Positions 1-11,494 of a stretch of DNA of 64,000 bases are shown piece by piece. The notes beneath the pieces were generated by a model. The model was given only the letters and a program-made list of their open reading frames with translations. It was not told the DNA's origin and searched no databases. The stretch comes from Ectothiorhodospira sp. BSL-9. GTDB lineage: Bacteria; Pseudomonadota; Gammaproteobacteria; Ectothiorhodospirales; Ectothiorhodospiraceae. Made by a program: the position numbers and the translations under genes. Position 1 is the first letter of the stretch. Every line of letters starts with the position of its first letter. Where the stretch lies: assembly GCF_001632845.1 (NCBI RefSeq), contig NZ_CP011994.1:1612001-1676000 (forward strand), given 5' to 3'.

Positions 1-2298
1 GGCAATTTCTGCACCCAGTGCGAGGCGGAGGGGTTTCGGCGCATCACCTGGTTCCTGGACCGGCCCGATGTGATGACCCTCTTCACCGTGCGCATCGAGG
101 CCGACAAGGCCCGCTACCCGGTGCTGCTGTCCAATGGCAATCTCACCGACGCCGGCGACCTGCCCGAAGGGCGCCATTATGCCGTCTGGCACGACCCCTT
201 CCCCAAACCCAGCTACCTGTTCGCCCTGGTGGCCGGGGATCTGGTCTGCCAGCAGGACAGCTTCACCACCTGTTCCGGTCGGGAGGTGGACCTGCGCATC
301 TATGTGCAGCGCCACAACCTGGATCAATGCGACCACGCCATGCGCTCCCTGAAAAAATCCATGCGCTGGGACGAGGACACCTACGGCCGGGAATACGATC
401 TGGATATCTACATGATCGTGGCCGTGGACGACTTCAACATGGGGGCCATGGAAAACAAGGGCCTCAATGTCTTCAACTCCAAGTACGTGCTGGCCCGGCC
501 GGATACCGCCACCGACGATGACTTCGTGGCCATCGAGAGCGTGATCGCCCATGAGTATTTCCATAACTGGTCAGGCAACCGGGTCACCTGCCGGGACTGG
601 TTCCAGCTCTCCCTCAAGGAAGGGCTTACCGTCTTCCGCGACCAGGAGTTCACTGCCGACCAGAGCCTGCGGGCGGTGAAGCGCATCGGCGATGTGCAGC
701 GCCTGCGCTCGTTGCAGTTCCCCGAGGATGCCGGCCCCATGGCCCATCCGGTGCGGCCCCAGTCCTATATCGAGATCAACAACTTCTACACCATGACGGT
801 GTACGAGAAGGGCGCCGAGGTGGTGCGCATGATCCAGACCCTGGTGGGCCGGGAAGGCTTCCGTCGTGGGCTGGATCTTTATTTCGAGCGCCACGACGGC
901 CAGGCGGTCACCACCGATGATTTCGTTCAGGCCATGGAAGACGCCAATGCCCGGGATCTGCGCCGTTTCCGCCGCTGGTATGACCAGGCCGGCACCCCCG
1001 TGCTGGACGTGGCCGGGGAATACGACGCGGCCACCCAAAGCTATCGCCTCACCGTGCGCCAGTCCTGCCCGCCCACCCAGGGGCAGTCGGAAAAGCTGCC
1101 CTTCCATATCCCCCTCACCGTGGCCCTGCTGGACAGTCAGGGCCGGGAGATCCCCCTGCGCCTGGAAGGCGAGAGCCAGGCCACCCCCGGCGAGCGGGTG
1201 ATAGAACTCACCGCCCCGGATCATGTGCTGGTGTTCCGCGACGTGCCCGAGGCCCCGGTGCCCTCGTTGCTGCGAGGATTCTCGGCGCCGGTGAAGCTGA
1301 AATTCCCCTACACCTCCGAGGAGCTGGCCTTCCTCATGGGCCACGACACCGACGACTTCAACCGCTGGGAGGCGGGCCAGCAGTTCGCCGTGCAGATGCT
1401 GCAGGGGCAGATCGCCCACATCCAGGCCGGCCGCGAGCCCCGGCTTGACCCCCTGTTTCAGGAGGCCTTCGCCAGGGTGCTGGACAACGACACCCTGGAT
1501 ACCGCCCTGGTGGCCGAGGCCCTCACCCTGCCGGGCGAGACCTACCTGGCCGAGCAGATGGACGTGGTGGACGTGGATGCCATCCACCAGGCGCGCCAGT
1601 TCACCCGCCGTGCATTGGGCGAGGCCCTGGCGGCGCGCTTCCGGGCCGTGTATGACTCGCTGCAGGACAGCCCCAGTAAGGATGGGCAACAGATGGATGC
1701 CGCCGCCATGGGGCGTCGGCGCCTGCGCAACCTGTGCCTGGCCTATCTGTGTGCCGCCGGCGACACCAACGCCCAGGCTCTGGCCGAGGCCCAGTACCAG
1801 GCCGCCGACAACATGACCGATGCCATGGGTGCCCTGCGGGCCCTGATGGACTGCCCTGGGGAGATTCAGGAACGCAGCCTGGCCCACTTCGAGGCCCGCT
1901 GGCGGGAAGAGCCACTGGTGCTGGACAAGTGGTTCGGCCTGCAGGCCACCGCCAGTGCCCCCGGGGCCCTGGACCGGATCCGTCGCCTGATGCAGCACCC
2001 GGTCTTTTCCATCCGCAACCCCAATCGGGTGCGCGCCGTGCTGGGGGCCTTTGCCATGGCCAACCCGGTGCATTTCCATGCCGCTGATGGCAGCGGCTAT
2101 GAACTGATCACCGATCAGGTGCTGGAACTGGATGGCCTGAACCCCCAGATCGCCGCCCGGCTGGTCACCAGCCTGAGCCGCTGGAAGCGATTCGATGAGC
2201 AGCGCCAGGGGCTGATGCGGGCCAGCCTGGAGCGCATCGTGGCCCACCCGGGGCTGTCCCGGGACGTGTACGAGATTGCCTCGCGGAGTCTGGGGTGA
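1..2298 (+). CDS. pepN: Aminopeptidase N, 3' part (5' end outside window)
   Basis: M1-family zinc aminopeptidase that removes N-terminal residues from peptides in the cytoplasm. The reading frame is open from base 1 and begins inside the conserved N-terminal domain ([13 protein letters not shown]), so the true start lies upstream. The exopeptidase motif GAMEN is near nt 440. The zinc motif HEYFH is at nt 550-564, with the third ligand Glu in LKEGL about 18 residues later. About 765 residues are visible and the gammaproteobacterial enzyme is about 870-880, so roughly 100 are missing. The C-terminal DUF3458-type helical domain is complete. The gene ends 13 bp before the recQ start, so the two may be co-transcribed. 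Confidence 0.96.
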   Translation, partial: GNFCTQCEAEGFRRITWFLDRPDVMTLFTVRIEADKARYPVLLSNGNLTDAGDLPEGRHYAVWHDPFPKPSYLFALVAGDLVCQQDSFTTCSGREVDLRIYVQRHNLDQCDHAMRSLKKSMRWDEDTYGREYDLDIYMIVAVDDFNMGAMENKGLNVFNSKYVLARPDTATDDDFVAIESVIAHEYFHNWSGNRVTCRDWFQLSLKEGLTVFRDQEFTADQSLRAVKRIGDVQRLRSLQFPEDAGPMAHPVRPQSYIEINNFYTMTVYEKGAEVVRMIQTLVGREGFRRGLDLYFERHDGQAVTTDDFVQAMEDANARDLRRFRRWYDQAGTPVLDVAGEYDAATQSYRLTVRQSCPPTQGQSEKLPFHIPLTVALLDSQGREIPLRLEGESQATPGERVIELTAPDHVLVFRDVPEAPVPSLLRGFSAPVKLKFPYTSEELAFLMGHDTDDFNRWEAGQQFAVQMLQGQIAHIQAGREPRLDPLFQEAFARVLDNDTLDTALVAEALTLPGETYLAEQMDVVDVDAIHQARQFTRRALGEALAARFRAVYDSLQDSPSKDGQQMDAAAMGRRRLRNLCLAYLCAAGDTNAQALAEAQYQAADNMTDAMGALRALMDCPGEIQERSLAHFEARWREEPLVLDKWFGLQATASAPGALDRIRRLMQHPVFSIRNPNRVRAVLGAFAMANPVHFHAADGSGYELITDQVLELDGLNPQIAARLVTSLSRWKRFDEQRQGLMRASLERIVAHPGLSRDVYEIASRSLG

Positions 2299-2311
2299 AA
2301 AGATAGGCGGC

Positions 2312-4144
<1,833 letters not shown>

Positions 4145-4151
4145 CCTTTCA

Positions 4152-4790
4152 TCACCGCGCGTTGAACACCACCACGGTCTTCCCCTTGGCCGTGATCAGT
4201 TCCCGCTCTTCCAGGTCCTTGAGTACCCGCCCGGCCATCTCCCGGGAACAGCCCACGATCTTGGCCAGCTCCTGGCGGGTGACGCGGATCTGCATCCCCT
4301 TGGGGTGGGTCATGGCGTCCGGTTGCTGGGCCAGCTCCATCAGGGTGCGGGCGATGCGGCCGGTCACGTCCAGGAAGGCCAGGTCGATCACCTTGCGGCT
4401 GGTCTCGCGCAGGCGCACGGCCATCTGGGTGGCCAGCAGGAACAGGATGGTGGGGTCCTGCATGGCCAGTTCGATGAACTTGGGGTAGTGGATCTCCGCC
4501 GTCTCGGTGGGCGTGCGGGTCACGATGCCGGCGCTGCGCGCCTGGGAGGAAAACACACCCATCTCCCCGAAGAACTGCCCCGGGTTCAGGTAGGCCAGCA
4601 CCATCTCGTGCCCCAGTTCATCCTCGATCATCACGCTGACCGAACCCTGAATGATATAGTAGAGCGTATCCGGGCGATCCCCCGCGTGGATGATGGTGGC
4701 ACGGGCGGGGTATTGGCGACGATGGCAATGGGCAAGCAATTTATCCAGTGCCTCTTCAGGCGCCTGTTGTTGCTTGAGTAGACTACTCAT
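4152..4790 (-). CDS. crp: CRP/Vfr-family transcriptional regulator
   Basis: Cyclic-nucleotide-responsive DNA-binding regulator of 212 aa. The N-terminal beta-roll carries the residues that bind cAMP in E. coli CRP: Gly75-Glu76 (FFGEMG), Arg85-Ser86 and Thr130-Ser131. The C-terminal helix-turn-helix contains VGCSREMAGRVLK, which retains the Arg, Glu and Arg that read the TGTGA half-site. This fits the perfect TGTGA-N6-TCACA palindrome at 5505-5524. The ATG at 4790 follows GAGGTGG. A longer in-frame start at 4835 has no support. The gene is divergent from the OsmC-family gene. Clp or Vfr naming is equally possible; cAMP rather than c-di-GMP binding is inferred from the conserved pocket. Confidence 0.9.
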   Translation of the reverse strand: MSSLLKQQQAPEEALDKLLAHCHRRQYPARATIIHAGDRPDTLYYIIQGSVSVMIEDELGHEMVLAYLNPGQFFGEMGVFSSQARSAGIVTRTPTETAEIHYPKFIELAMQDPTILFLLATQMAVRLRETSRKVIDLAFLDVTGRIARTLMELAQQPDAMTHPKGMQIRVTRQELAKIVGCSREMAGRVLKDLEERELITAKGKTVVVFNAR

Positions 4791-4981
4791 TGTCCACCTC
4801 GTGGGGGCAGGACGACGAACCGCCAACGCTAACAATGGGGGAGGCGGGGCCTGTATCCGCTGATGCGTCGGATGAGCTGAGGGCGCTTATCTTATTATTT
4901 TCCCAGCGTCGAGTTTATGGTAGCCCGGGTGGATTGTCGAATATTTGCATCGGCCGAGCGCGCCGAAAGGAAGAAAGGGCT

Positions 4982-5398
4982 GTGAAAACCCGGATCAAAT
5001 GGCTGGATAACGCAACCTTTGTGGGCGAGTCGGGCAGTGGACATGCCGTGGTGATGGACGGCCCACCGGAGCACGGTGGACGCAACCTGGGCCCCCGCCC
5101 CATGGAGATGCTGCTGCTGGGCATGGGCGGCTGCACCGCCTTCGACGTGATGCAGATCCTCAAAAAATCCCGCCAGTCAGTGACCGACTGCGAACTGGAA
5201 GTGTCTGCCGAGCGCGCGGAGACCGACCCCAAGGTATTCACCCGCATCCATGTGAATTACATCGTCACCGGTCACGATCTGTCGGAAAAGCACGTGGCCA
5301 GGGCCGTGAGCCTGTCGGCAGAAAAATACTGCTCTGCCTCCATCATGCTGGGCAAGGTGGCCGAGATCACCCATGATTTCGAGATCCGGTCACCCTGA
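4982..5398 (+). CDS. OsmC/YhfA-family protein
   Basis: Small alpha/beta protein of the OsmC superfamily (138 aa), whose members include organic-hydroperoxide reductases. The OsmC motifs are present: GMGGCTAFDVMQILKK with the first cysteine and EKYCSASIMLGKVAEI with the second, the usual redox pair. The sequence is closest to the YhfA branch, whose physiological role is poorly defined. The GTG at 4982 is preceded by AGGAAGAAAGG. Upstream in-frame ATGs fall inside the divergent promoter region and would add an unrelated N-terminus. It is divergent from the CRP-family gene, so the 191 bp between them probably hold both promoters. No clear CRP palindrome is seen there. Confidence 0.88.
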   Translation: MKTRIKWLDNATFVGESGSGHAVVMDGPPEHGGRNLGPRPMEMLLLGMGGCTAFDVMQILKKSRQSVTDCELEVSAERAETDPKVFTRIHVNYIVTGHDLSEKHVARAVSLSAEKYCSASIMLGKVAEITHDFEIRSP

Positions 5399-5677
5399 GG
5401 AGCGCTGCGCGGGCGGGCGGTCTGTCGTAGCCGCGAATACGGGTGATACACTCAATCGCCCTGGGGATACCTGGCCATAACCAATTTTCCCAGTGCGGTA
5501 TTGAAATGTGAACTGGTTCACATTACTCTCTCAAGCAGTGACCGTCGCCCTTCGGCTTCGGGTCCCGCCTGCGTTTCAGGCGTCAACCCGTTCGGATGAG
5601 GGGTTTCACGCGAATATTCCGCCCGCCCGGGCATTCGGGTAAGCGGAGCAGGGTAGGCGCCAGAAAAGGAGAAGCAC
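5399..5677 (+). other. Leader region of the XrtA/EPS operon
   Basis: A 279-bp non-coding stretch upstream of the eleven-gene EPS operon. It contains the CRP-type palindrome (listed separately), then short inverted repeats such as CGCCTG-CGTTT-CAGGCG near 5570, and finally AGGAG at 5667-5671 in front of the GTG start at 5678. I see no convincing sigma-54 site. I also see no recognised riboswitch: the conserved GEMM (c-di-GMP) core was looked for by eye and not found. Confidence 0.6.
5505..5524. promoter_or_regulatory. CRP-type binding palindrome
   Basis: AATGTGAAC-TG-GTTCACATT is a perfect 9-bp inverted repeat and contains TGTGA-N6-TCACA, the CRP consensus. It lies about 155-175 bp before the first EPS gene. 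A CRP/Vfr-family gene with the matching recognition helix lies 0.7 kb upstream. Binding and the sign of regulation are inferred. Confidence 0.75.
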
Positions 5678-6301
5678 GTGAGCAAGCGAAGTGTCCAGGG
5701 GTTCATCCGATACCTTCTCGTCCTCCTCGCGGCATTGGCGCTGGGCGCCTGTGCGACCAAGCACCCCCCGCTGGAAGATGTGTCGCTGGACGGTAGTCCC
5801 GACTACATCATCGGCCCCGGCGATAATGTGAACATCTTCGTCTGGCGCCAGCCCGAGCTGTCCATGTCGGTGCCGGTGCGCCCCGACGGCAAGATCACCA
5901 CCCCGTTGATCGAAGACGTACCCGCCGCCAACAAGACCCCCACCGAACTGGCCCGGGACATGGAAGAGGTCCTGTCCGTGTATGTGCGGGATCCGGTGGT
6001 CACGGTCATCGTCACTGGTTTTCGCGGTCCCTACGATCAGCAGATCCGGGTGGTGGGTCAGGCCGCCAATCCTCAGGCCATCCCCTTTAACGAAAACATG
6101 ACGGTACTGGATGTGATGATCGCCGTGGGCGGGCTCACCGAGTTCGCGGCAGGCAATCGGGCCTCCATCGTGCGGCATGCCAACGGTGAAACCCGTCAGT
6201 TCAATGTGCGTCTCAATGATCTGCTCAACCGCGGTGACATTGATGCCAACGCCCATGTACTCCCCGGGGACATCCTGATCATTCCGGAATCCTGGTTCTA
6301 G
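5678..6301 (+). CDS. XrtA-system polysaccharide export lipoprotein (Wza/TIGR03027-like)
   Basis: Outer-membrane polysaccharide export protein of 207 aa. It has a signal peptide with lipobox LGAC (Cys25), then the poly-export domain (DYIIGPGDNVNIFVWRQPEL; RPDGKITTPLIEDVPA) and a SLBB-type domain (IRVVGQAANPQAIPFNENMT). It ends soon after GDILIIPESWF, without the long C-terminal helix of Wza, as expected for the short export proteins of exosortase A loci. It starts with GTG after AGGAG. First gene of the EPS operon, and so the gene that would be controlled directly by the CRP-type site upstream. Confidence 0.93.
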   Translation: MSKRSVQGFIRYLLVLLAALALGACATKHPPLEDVSLDGSPDYIIGPGDNVNIFVWRQPELSMSVPVRPDGKITTPLIEDVPAANKTPTELARDMEEVLSVYVRDPVVTVIVTGFRGPYDQQIRVVGQAANPQAIPFNENMTVLDVMIAVGGLTEFAAGNRASIVRHANGETRQFNVRLNDLLNRGDIDANAHVLPGDILIIPESWF

Positions 6302-6382
6302 GTCCTTTGTGGGGGCGTGAGGGATCGCGCCCCTTGTTCGATGTGCAGTCAAGTAGTTCGCGTAGGCGAGGAGGTCGCCGCC

Positions 6383-7945
6383 ATGCAGGAAATCCTCAAT
6401 CAGATCATGGGCTACGTCAGGTCCACCTGGCGTTACCGGTGGATCGTGCTCATCGTGGCCTGGATTGTCAGCCTGATCGGCTGGGCCCATGTCACCCAGA
6501 TTCCGGATCAATACCGCGCCTCCGCCCAAGTGCATGTGGACACCCAGTCCATGCTGCGTCCCCTGCTGCGGGGGCTGGCTGTGGACACCAATATCTCCCA
6601 GCGGGTGGAGTTCATGACCCGCACCATGCTCACCGGGCCCAACCTGGAAGAGGTGGCCCGGGAGGTGGATCTGCATCTGCAGGCTCGCACCGATGCGGAC
6701 ATGCAGCGGATCGTGAGTCAACTGCGCAGCGGTATCAACATCTCCTCGGGGCGCAGGAACGACGTCTACACGATTTCCTACACTCATGGCAGCCCTCAGC
6801 ATGCCTACGATGTGGTTCAGGCGCTCATCAATCGATTTGTGGAGGGCGCTCTGGGAGATACTCGTGCGGGCACAGACCATGCGCAGCGATTCCTGGATCA
6901 ACAGATCGCGGAGTACGAGGAGCGACTAACCGCCGCCGAGAGACGGCTGGCAGACTTCCGGCGTCAGAATGTAGGGATGCTGCCAGGGGATCGCGGTGAT
7001 TATTATGGGCGCCTCCAGCGGGCTCAGAATCAACTGGAGACCACCCAGCAGCAGATCAACGAACTGGAAAGACGGCGCGACGAGATCCGGCGTCAACTCT
7101 CTGGTGAAGGACCTTCCGTAGGCCCCTTGGGTGGAATGCGAACGTCCCAGGCCACCGCAGCCATTGACGCCAGGATCGAGAACCTCAGGACCCGTCTGGA
7201 TGAACTGCTGCTGACCTATACCGAGCGCCACCCGGACGTTCAAAGCATCCGGCGTACCATCGATGATCTCGAAAAACAGCGCGAGGAAGAGTTGATGCTC
7301 GCAAGTCAGACAGGCCCCACGGAAGATCAGTTGGCCTCCAATCCCTATTTTCAACAATTGCGCTCCAGCCTTTCCAATACGGAAGTGGAACTGGCCAGCC
7401 TGCGTTCCCGTGAACAGCGCCAGCAGTCCGATTTGGAAGAATTGGAGAGACTGGTGAACGTCATTCCCGATATTGAGGCGGAGTTGAAGCGTCTGGACAG
7501 GGATTACAACGTCAATCAGCAGCAATACAACCAGTTGTTGCAGCGCCGTGAATCAGCTGCCATCAGTCGTAGAGTGGAAGAAGGTGGCGATCAGGTGCAA
7601 TTCCGGGTGATCGAGCCGGCGCGGGTGCCTTCCTCTCCTTCGGCGCCAAATCGTCCCGCCATGTTCAGCGCTTCCCTGGTGGGTGGCCTGGCCGTGGGTG
7701 CTGGCCTGGCCTTCCTTATCGGCCTGCTGCGCCCGGTGTACGACAACCGGCGCACGCTGAACTCCGTGACCGGCTTCCCGGTGCTGGGCGTGGTCTCCCA
7801 GGTGAGCAACGCCCGTATCAAGCGGCGCGAGCGAATCGAACTGGTGGCCTTTGGGTCCGTCGGTGGCCTGCTGATCCTCACCTATTTCGTGGTGGTGGCA
7901 GCGGGCGGAATTCATCTACCCATCGTGGAGCGGCTGCTGGGATGA
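6383..7945 (+). CDS. XrtA-system polysaccharide chain-length determinant (TIGR03007-like)
   Basis: Inner-membrane Wzz/Wzc-type copolymerase of 520 aa that sets polymer length and works with the tyrosine kinase encoded next. A transmembrane segment lies near residues 19-38 (WRYRWIVLIVAWIVSLIGW). A long periplasmic coiled coil follows (AEYEERLTAAERRLADFRR; QLETTQQQINELERRRDEIR). Two C-terminal hydrophobic segments end the protein. No kinase domain is attached; it is the separate next gene. I chose the ATG at 6383 because it follows GAGGAGG. An earlier in-frame ATG at 6317 would add an unlike N-terminus. The stop overlaps the next start (ATGA). Confidence 0.93.
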   Translation: MQEILNQIMGYVRSTWRYRWIVLIVAWIVSLIGWAHVTQIPDQYRASAQVHVDTQSMLRPLLRGLAVDTNISQRVEFMTRTMLTGPNLEEVAREVDLHLQARTDADMQRIVSQLRSGINISSGRRNDVYTISYTHGSPQHAYDVVQALINRFVEGALGDTRAGTDHAQRFLDQQIAEYEERLTAAERRLADFRRQNVGMLPGDRGDYYGRLQRAQNQLETTQQQINELERRRDEIRRQLSGEGPSVGPLGGMRTSQATAAIDARIENLRTRLDELLLTYTERHPDVQSIRRTIDDLEKQREEELMLASQTGPTEDQLASNPYFQQLRSSLSNTEVELASLRSREQRQQSDLEELERLVNVIPDIEAELKRLDRDYNVNQQQYNQLLQRRESAAISRRVEEGGDQVQFRVIEPARVPSSPSAPNRPAMFSASLVGGLAVGAGLAFLIGLLRPVYDNRRTLNSVTGFPVLGVVSQVSNARIKRRERIELVAFGSVGGLLILTYFVVVAAGGIHLPIVERLLG

Positions 7946-9015
7946 GCGATAACGATCGAGATTTGAGCCTGATCGAAAAGGCTGCCCGCCGCCTGCGGGA
8001 GCAGGAGGAGGGCAAGGCAAGCGACGCTTCGCCCCCGCCTGCTTTCGAGCGGACACAGGTCCATGCCCGGGTGGCCGAACAGCCCGAGTCCACTCCGAAA
8101 CCGGATTCGGAAGCAACTCAAGTGGCTGCCCAGGACGAGGGCGGCCTCGGGGCCAATCCGGCAGAGCAGGCCCCCCTGCATCCCCTGCCGGATGTACCTC
8201 CGCCCCCGCCGGACCTGAATCCCGAACGGGACCGTTACGTGGAACTCAACCTGGCCCATCTGCGAGAGCAGGGATTTGTCACCGCTGGCTCCGAGCGTAC
8301 CCAGGTGGCCGAAGAGTTCCGCATGATCAAGCGCCCGCTGCTGGCCAATGCCTTCGGCCGCGGTGCCGACCTGGTGGAACAGGGCAATCTGGTGATGGTG
8401 ACCAGCGCCAAGTCCGGCGAGGGCAAGACCTTTACGGCCATCAACCTGGCCATCAGCATCGCCATGGAGATGGACAAGACGGTGCTGCTGGTGGATGCTG
8501 ACGTGGGGCGCTCCCGTGTGCATGAGATCCTGGGCACCCCCATGGGCCCCGGGCTCATCGACCTGCTGCTGGACGATAACCTGGATGTGGGCGATGTGAT
8601 GATCAAGACCAACATCCCCAAACTGCGTGTCGTGCCCATGGGTAAATACCATCCCCATGCCAACGAGTTGCTGGCCAGTGAGGACATGCTGCGTCTGACC
8701 AAGGAGCTGGCGGAACGCTACCCGGACCGCATGGTGATCTTCGATTCCCCGCCGCTGCTGCTCACCAGCGAGGCGGCCGTGCTGGGTACCCTCCTGGGGC
8801 AGATCGTCTTCGTGGTGGAATCCGAGAAGACCCTCCAGGGGGCCGTCAACGATGCCCTGGCCATGCTGGATCATTCCAAGCCCATCGGGCTGGTGCTCAA
8901 CAAGATGCGCTCGTCCCTGATCAGTCGCTACGCCGGCTATGGGTATGGCTACGGCTATGGTTATGGCTACGCGAAACAGGACAAAGACCAACCAGCACAG
9001 GGATCCGCCGCATGA
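7942..9015 (+). CDS. XrtA-associated tyrosine autokinase (CpsD/CapB-type, TIGR03018-like)
   Basis: Cytoplasmic bacterial tyrosine kinase that phosphorylates its own tyrosine tail to control EPS assembly. Residues 1-90 are acidic, proline-rich and variable. Walker A is SAKSGEGKT (about residues 155-163), Walker A' is VLLVDADVG (about 181-189) and the third motif is VIFDSPPLL. The C-terminus carries a tyrosine cluster of alternating Gly-Tyr dipeptides (nt about 8932-8972), the autophosphorylation tail. It overlaps the chain-length gene upstream and the outer-membrane gene downstream by 4 bp each, which supports translational coupling of the export module. Confidence 0.93.
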   Translation: MSDNDRDLSLIEKAARRLREQEEGKASDASPPPAFERTQVHARVAEQPESTPKPDSEATQVAAQDEGGLGANPAEQAPLHPLPDVPPPPPDLNPERDRYVELNLAHLREQGFVTAGSERTQVAEEFRMIKRPLLANAFGRGADLVEQGNLVMVTSAKSGEGKTFTAINLAISIAMEMDKTVLLVDADVGRSRVHEILGTPMGPGLIDLLLDDNLDVGDVMIKTNIPKLRVVPMGKYHPHANELLASEDMLRLTKELAERYPDRMVIFDSPPLLLTSEAAVLGTLLGQIVFVVESEKTLQGAVNDALAMLDHSKPIGLVLNKMRSSLISRYAGYGYGYGYGYGYAKQDKDQPAQGSAA

Positions 9016-10451
9016 GTCGCCCATGGGGTGGCGCGCTGCTGGGGGGCGCGGCCCTGCTCATCCTGAGCAGCGACGCCGCCGCCAACCGCTGGGACTTCAC
9101 GCCCCGGGCCAGCGTGTCGCAGACCTACACGGATAACGTCAACCTGGCCTCCGACTCGGGCGACAAGGAGTCCGAGTCCATCAGTCAGCTCAATACCGGC
9201 TTTTCGCTCAGCCGCGGCGGCGGGCGCACGGACCTGAATCTGGGCTACAACCTGCAAAGCCTGGCCTACTGGGGCGATGACAGTCGCAATACGGTGAATC
9301 ACACCTTTTCCGGCAACAGCACCACCGAGCTGCTCCGGGAAAGCTTCTTCGTGGATGCCTCCGCCAGTTACCGGGAGCGATTGGTGGATGGCCGGGATGG
9401 CTTTGCCGGGGATACGATCACCGATGGCAACAGAACGGGCGTGGCCACCTACCGGGTGAGCCCCTACTGGCGCCAGCAGTTCGGGCGCTTTGCCGGAGGT
9501 GAGGTGCGCTACACCTGGGACAAGACAGACTATCAGGATGCCAGCGTGGAGGGCTCCGGGAGTGAGTCCAACCGTGTTCAGGCGAGCCTCAACAGTGGTC
9601 CGCAGTTCACCACGATTGGTTGGGGCCTGACCTATAGCTGGGACCGAAGCGACTTCGAGGATGGCTCCCAGACCACCTTCGAGTCCATCGAGGGGCTGGT
9701 GCGGCTTAATCTCACGCCTCAGTTCAGTGTGTTTGCCGCTGGAGGAGAAGAGCGCAATGATTTCGAGCGCGACATTACCCGGGCAGATCCCGATGACAGC
9801 TTCTGGCGCGCCGGGTTTACCTGGTTGCCCACCCCGCGTACTTCTCTGGACGCCTTCTATGGCGAGCGGTTTTTCGGTGATACCTACGGACTGACCCTGA
9901 ACCACCGGTTCCGGCATGCCGCATGGTCGATTGCCTATTCGGAGACTGTGACCACACAAAGCCGCGTTGAACTGGTCGAGGCAGGCACTGGCCTGATCAT
10001 TTCTCCGATCGAGGGCACAGATGAGTTTGAAATCATCGAAGTACCCCTTTTCGATCAGGAGCTTGTACCCGACGTGTTTATCTCCCGCCAACTCAGCGTC
10101 AGCGCCTCCGGCCAGCGCTCCAAAGTCTCCTGGAGTGTCCGCGGCGCCCGCCAGGAGCGTGAGTTTGAAACCGTAAGAGGTGATCAGGAGGTCAACTCCC
10201 TCACCACCTCCACCAGCTACCAACTGGCCCCCCGCACCAGTGCCCAGGCCAGCCTGCAATGGCAAGGCACCGAGTACGATGTGGACAACCGCAAGGACGA
10301 CCTCTACGCCCTCAGCTTCGGTTTGAGCCGCACGCTGGGGCCACGCACTTCCGCCTCATTGACCTACCGCCATCAGCAGCGTGACTCGGACCTGCCGGGC
10401 GGCGACTACGAAGAAAACCGGGTGACCGCCACACTCAGCGCCACGTTCTAG
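9012..10451 (+). CDS. PEP-CTERM-system outer-membrane beta-barrel (TIGR03016-like)
   Basis: Predicted outer-membrane protein of 479 aa. It has an N-terminal signal peptide (hydrophobic GGALLGGAALLILSS, cleavage probably after DAAA). Many amphipathic strands rich in aromatic and polar residues follow, and it ends in a terminal Phe (VTATLSATF), as outer-membrane barrels do. In exosortase A loci this family sits between the tyrosine kinase and the ATPase and is thought to be the outer-membrane channel for the EPS. The start overlaps the kinase stop by 4 bp. No enzymatic motif is seen. Export function is inferred from family and position. Confidence 0.88.
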   Translation: MSRPWGGALLGGAALLILSSDAAANRWDFTPRASVSQTYTDNVNLASDSGDKESESISQLNTGFSLSRGGGRTDLNLGYNLQSLAYWGDDSRNTVNHTFSGNSTTELLRESFFVDASASYRERLVDGRDGFAGDTITDGNRTGVATYRVSPYWRQQFGRFAGGEVRYTWDKTDYQDASVEGSGSESNRVQASLNSGPQFTTIGWGLTYSWDRSDFEDGSQTTFESIEGLVRLNLTPQFSVFAAGGEERNDFERDITRADPDDSFWRAGFTWLPTPRTSLDAFYGERFFGDTYGLTLNHRFRHAAWSIAYSETVTTQSRVELVEAGTGLIISPIEGTDEFEIIEVPLFDQELVPDVFISRQLSVSASGQRSKVSWSVRGARQEREFETVRGDQEVNSLTTSTSYQLAPRTSAQASLQWQGTEYDVDNRKDDLYALSFGLSRTLGPRTSASLTYRHQQRDSDLPGGDYEENRVTATLSATF

Positions 10452-10459
10452 GGAGCGTC

Positions 10460-11494
10460 ATGTACGAAGCCTATTTCAAGCTGGATCGCAAACCCTTCCA
10501 GCTCAGCCCCGACCCGCGCTACTTCTTTGGCAGCCGCATCCACCGGCGGGCACTGGCCTATCTGCGCTACGGACTGAGCCAGGGTGAAGGCTTCATTGCC
10601 ATCACGGGGGATGTGGGCACGGGCAAGACCACCCTGGTGCGCATGCTCTTCAACGAGCTCAACGATGACAACCTCATCGCCGCCCAGATCGTCACCACCC
10701 AACTCCAGGCCGATGACCTGTTGCGCATGGTGGCCATGGCCTTCGGACTGGAGGTGGAGAAGGACAGCAAGGCAACCATCCTCTCCCGCCTGGAACGCTT
10801 CCTCACCGAGAGGGCCCGGGAAGGCAAACGCATGCTGCTGGTGGTGGACGAGGCCCAGAACCTGCCGCCCCATGCCCTGGAAGAGCTGCGCATGCTTTCC
10901 AACTTCCAGGTGGGGGGGCGCCCGCTGCTGCAGAGCTTCCTGCTGGGCCAGAACCAGTTCCGCCGCACCCTGCAGATGCCCGAACTGGAGCAGTTCCGCC
11001 AGCGCTTCCTGGCCGCCTGCCACCTCACGCCCCTGTCGGAAGAGGAAACCCGGGAATACATCGAGTACCGCCTGGAAAACTCCGGCTGGCAGCGAGACCC
11101 GGACTTCACCCCCGACTCCTTCACCGAGATCCATCGCCAGACCGAAGGCATCCCGCGGCGCATCAACAGCCTGGCCGACCGCCTGCTGCTGTTCGCCTTC
11201 CTGGAGGAGCGGCACGAGATCGACGATGCCGTGGTGCGCGCCGTGGCCCAGGAACTGGGCGAGGAGATGAACGCCCTCGCTGAAGAAACCGGTTCCGGGC
11301 CACTGGAAGGGGGCCTGGACCGTGGCGGTGTGTACGACGCCGAGGGCCTGCCGGCCCATTACTCCTGGAGCAACCTGGAACTGCGGGTCTCGGCACTGGA
11401 AAGCCGCATCCAGACCATGGAAAAGACCTTCTACCGGGAAATCTCCCAGGTCCGTCGCTTCATCAAGCATTTCCTGAAGGAGAAGACCCAGTGA
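10460..11494 (+). CDS. XrtA/PEP-CTERM-associated AAA ATPase (TIGR03015, ExeA-like)
   Basis: P-loop ATPase of 344 aa related to ExeA/GspA of type II secretion. N-terminal signature MYEAYFKLDRKPFQLSPDPR, Walker A TGDVGTGKTT (residues 49-58), Walker B LLVVDEAQNLPP (about 126-137) and a sensor region at NQFRRTLQMPELEQFRQRF. A short C-terminal coiled coil (SALESRIQTMEKTFYREISQVRRF) may mediate assembly. It is a standard member of the exosortase A operon; its role, presumably energising or organising assembly of the export apparatus, is not established. Starts 8 bp after the barrel gene and overlaps the deacetylase by 4 bp. Confidence 0.93.
   Translation: MYEAYFKLDRKPFQLSPDPRYFFGSRIHRRALAYLRYGLSQGEGFIAITGDVGTGKTTLVRMLFNELNDDNLIAAQIVTTQLQADDLLRMVAMAFGLEVEKDSKATILSRLERFLTERAREGKRMLLVVDEAQNLPPHALEELRMLSNFQVGGRPLLQSFLLGQNQFRRTLQMPELEQFRQRFLAACHLTPLSEEETREYIEYRLENSGWQRDPDFTPDSFTEIHRQTEGIPRRINSLADRLLLFAFLEERHEIDDAVVRAVAQELGEEMNALAEETGSGPLEGGLDRGGVYDAEGLPAHYSWSNLELRVSALESRIQTMEKTFYREISQVRRFIKHFLKEKTQ

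Noticed and set aside
5399-5677. c-di-GMP (GEMM) riboswitch in the EPS leader
   Set aside because: The conserved GEMM core bases were not found; only short unrelated hairpins are present.
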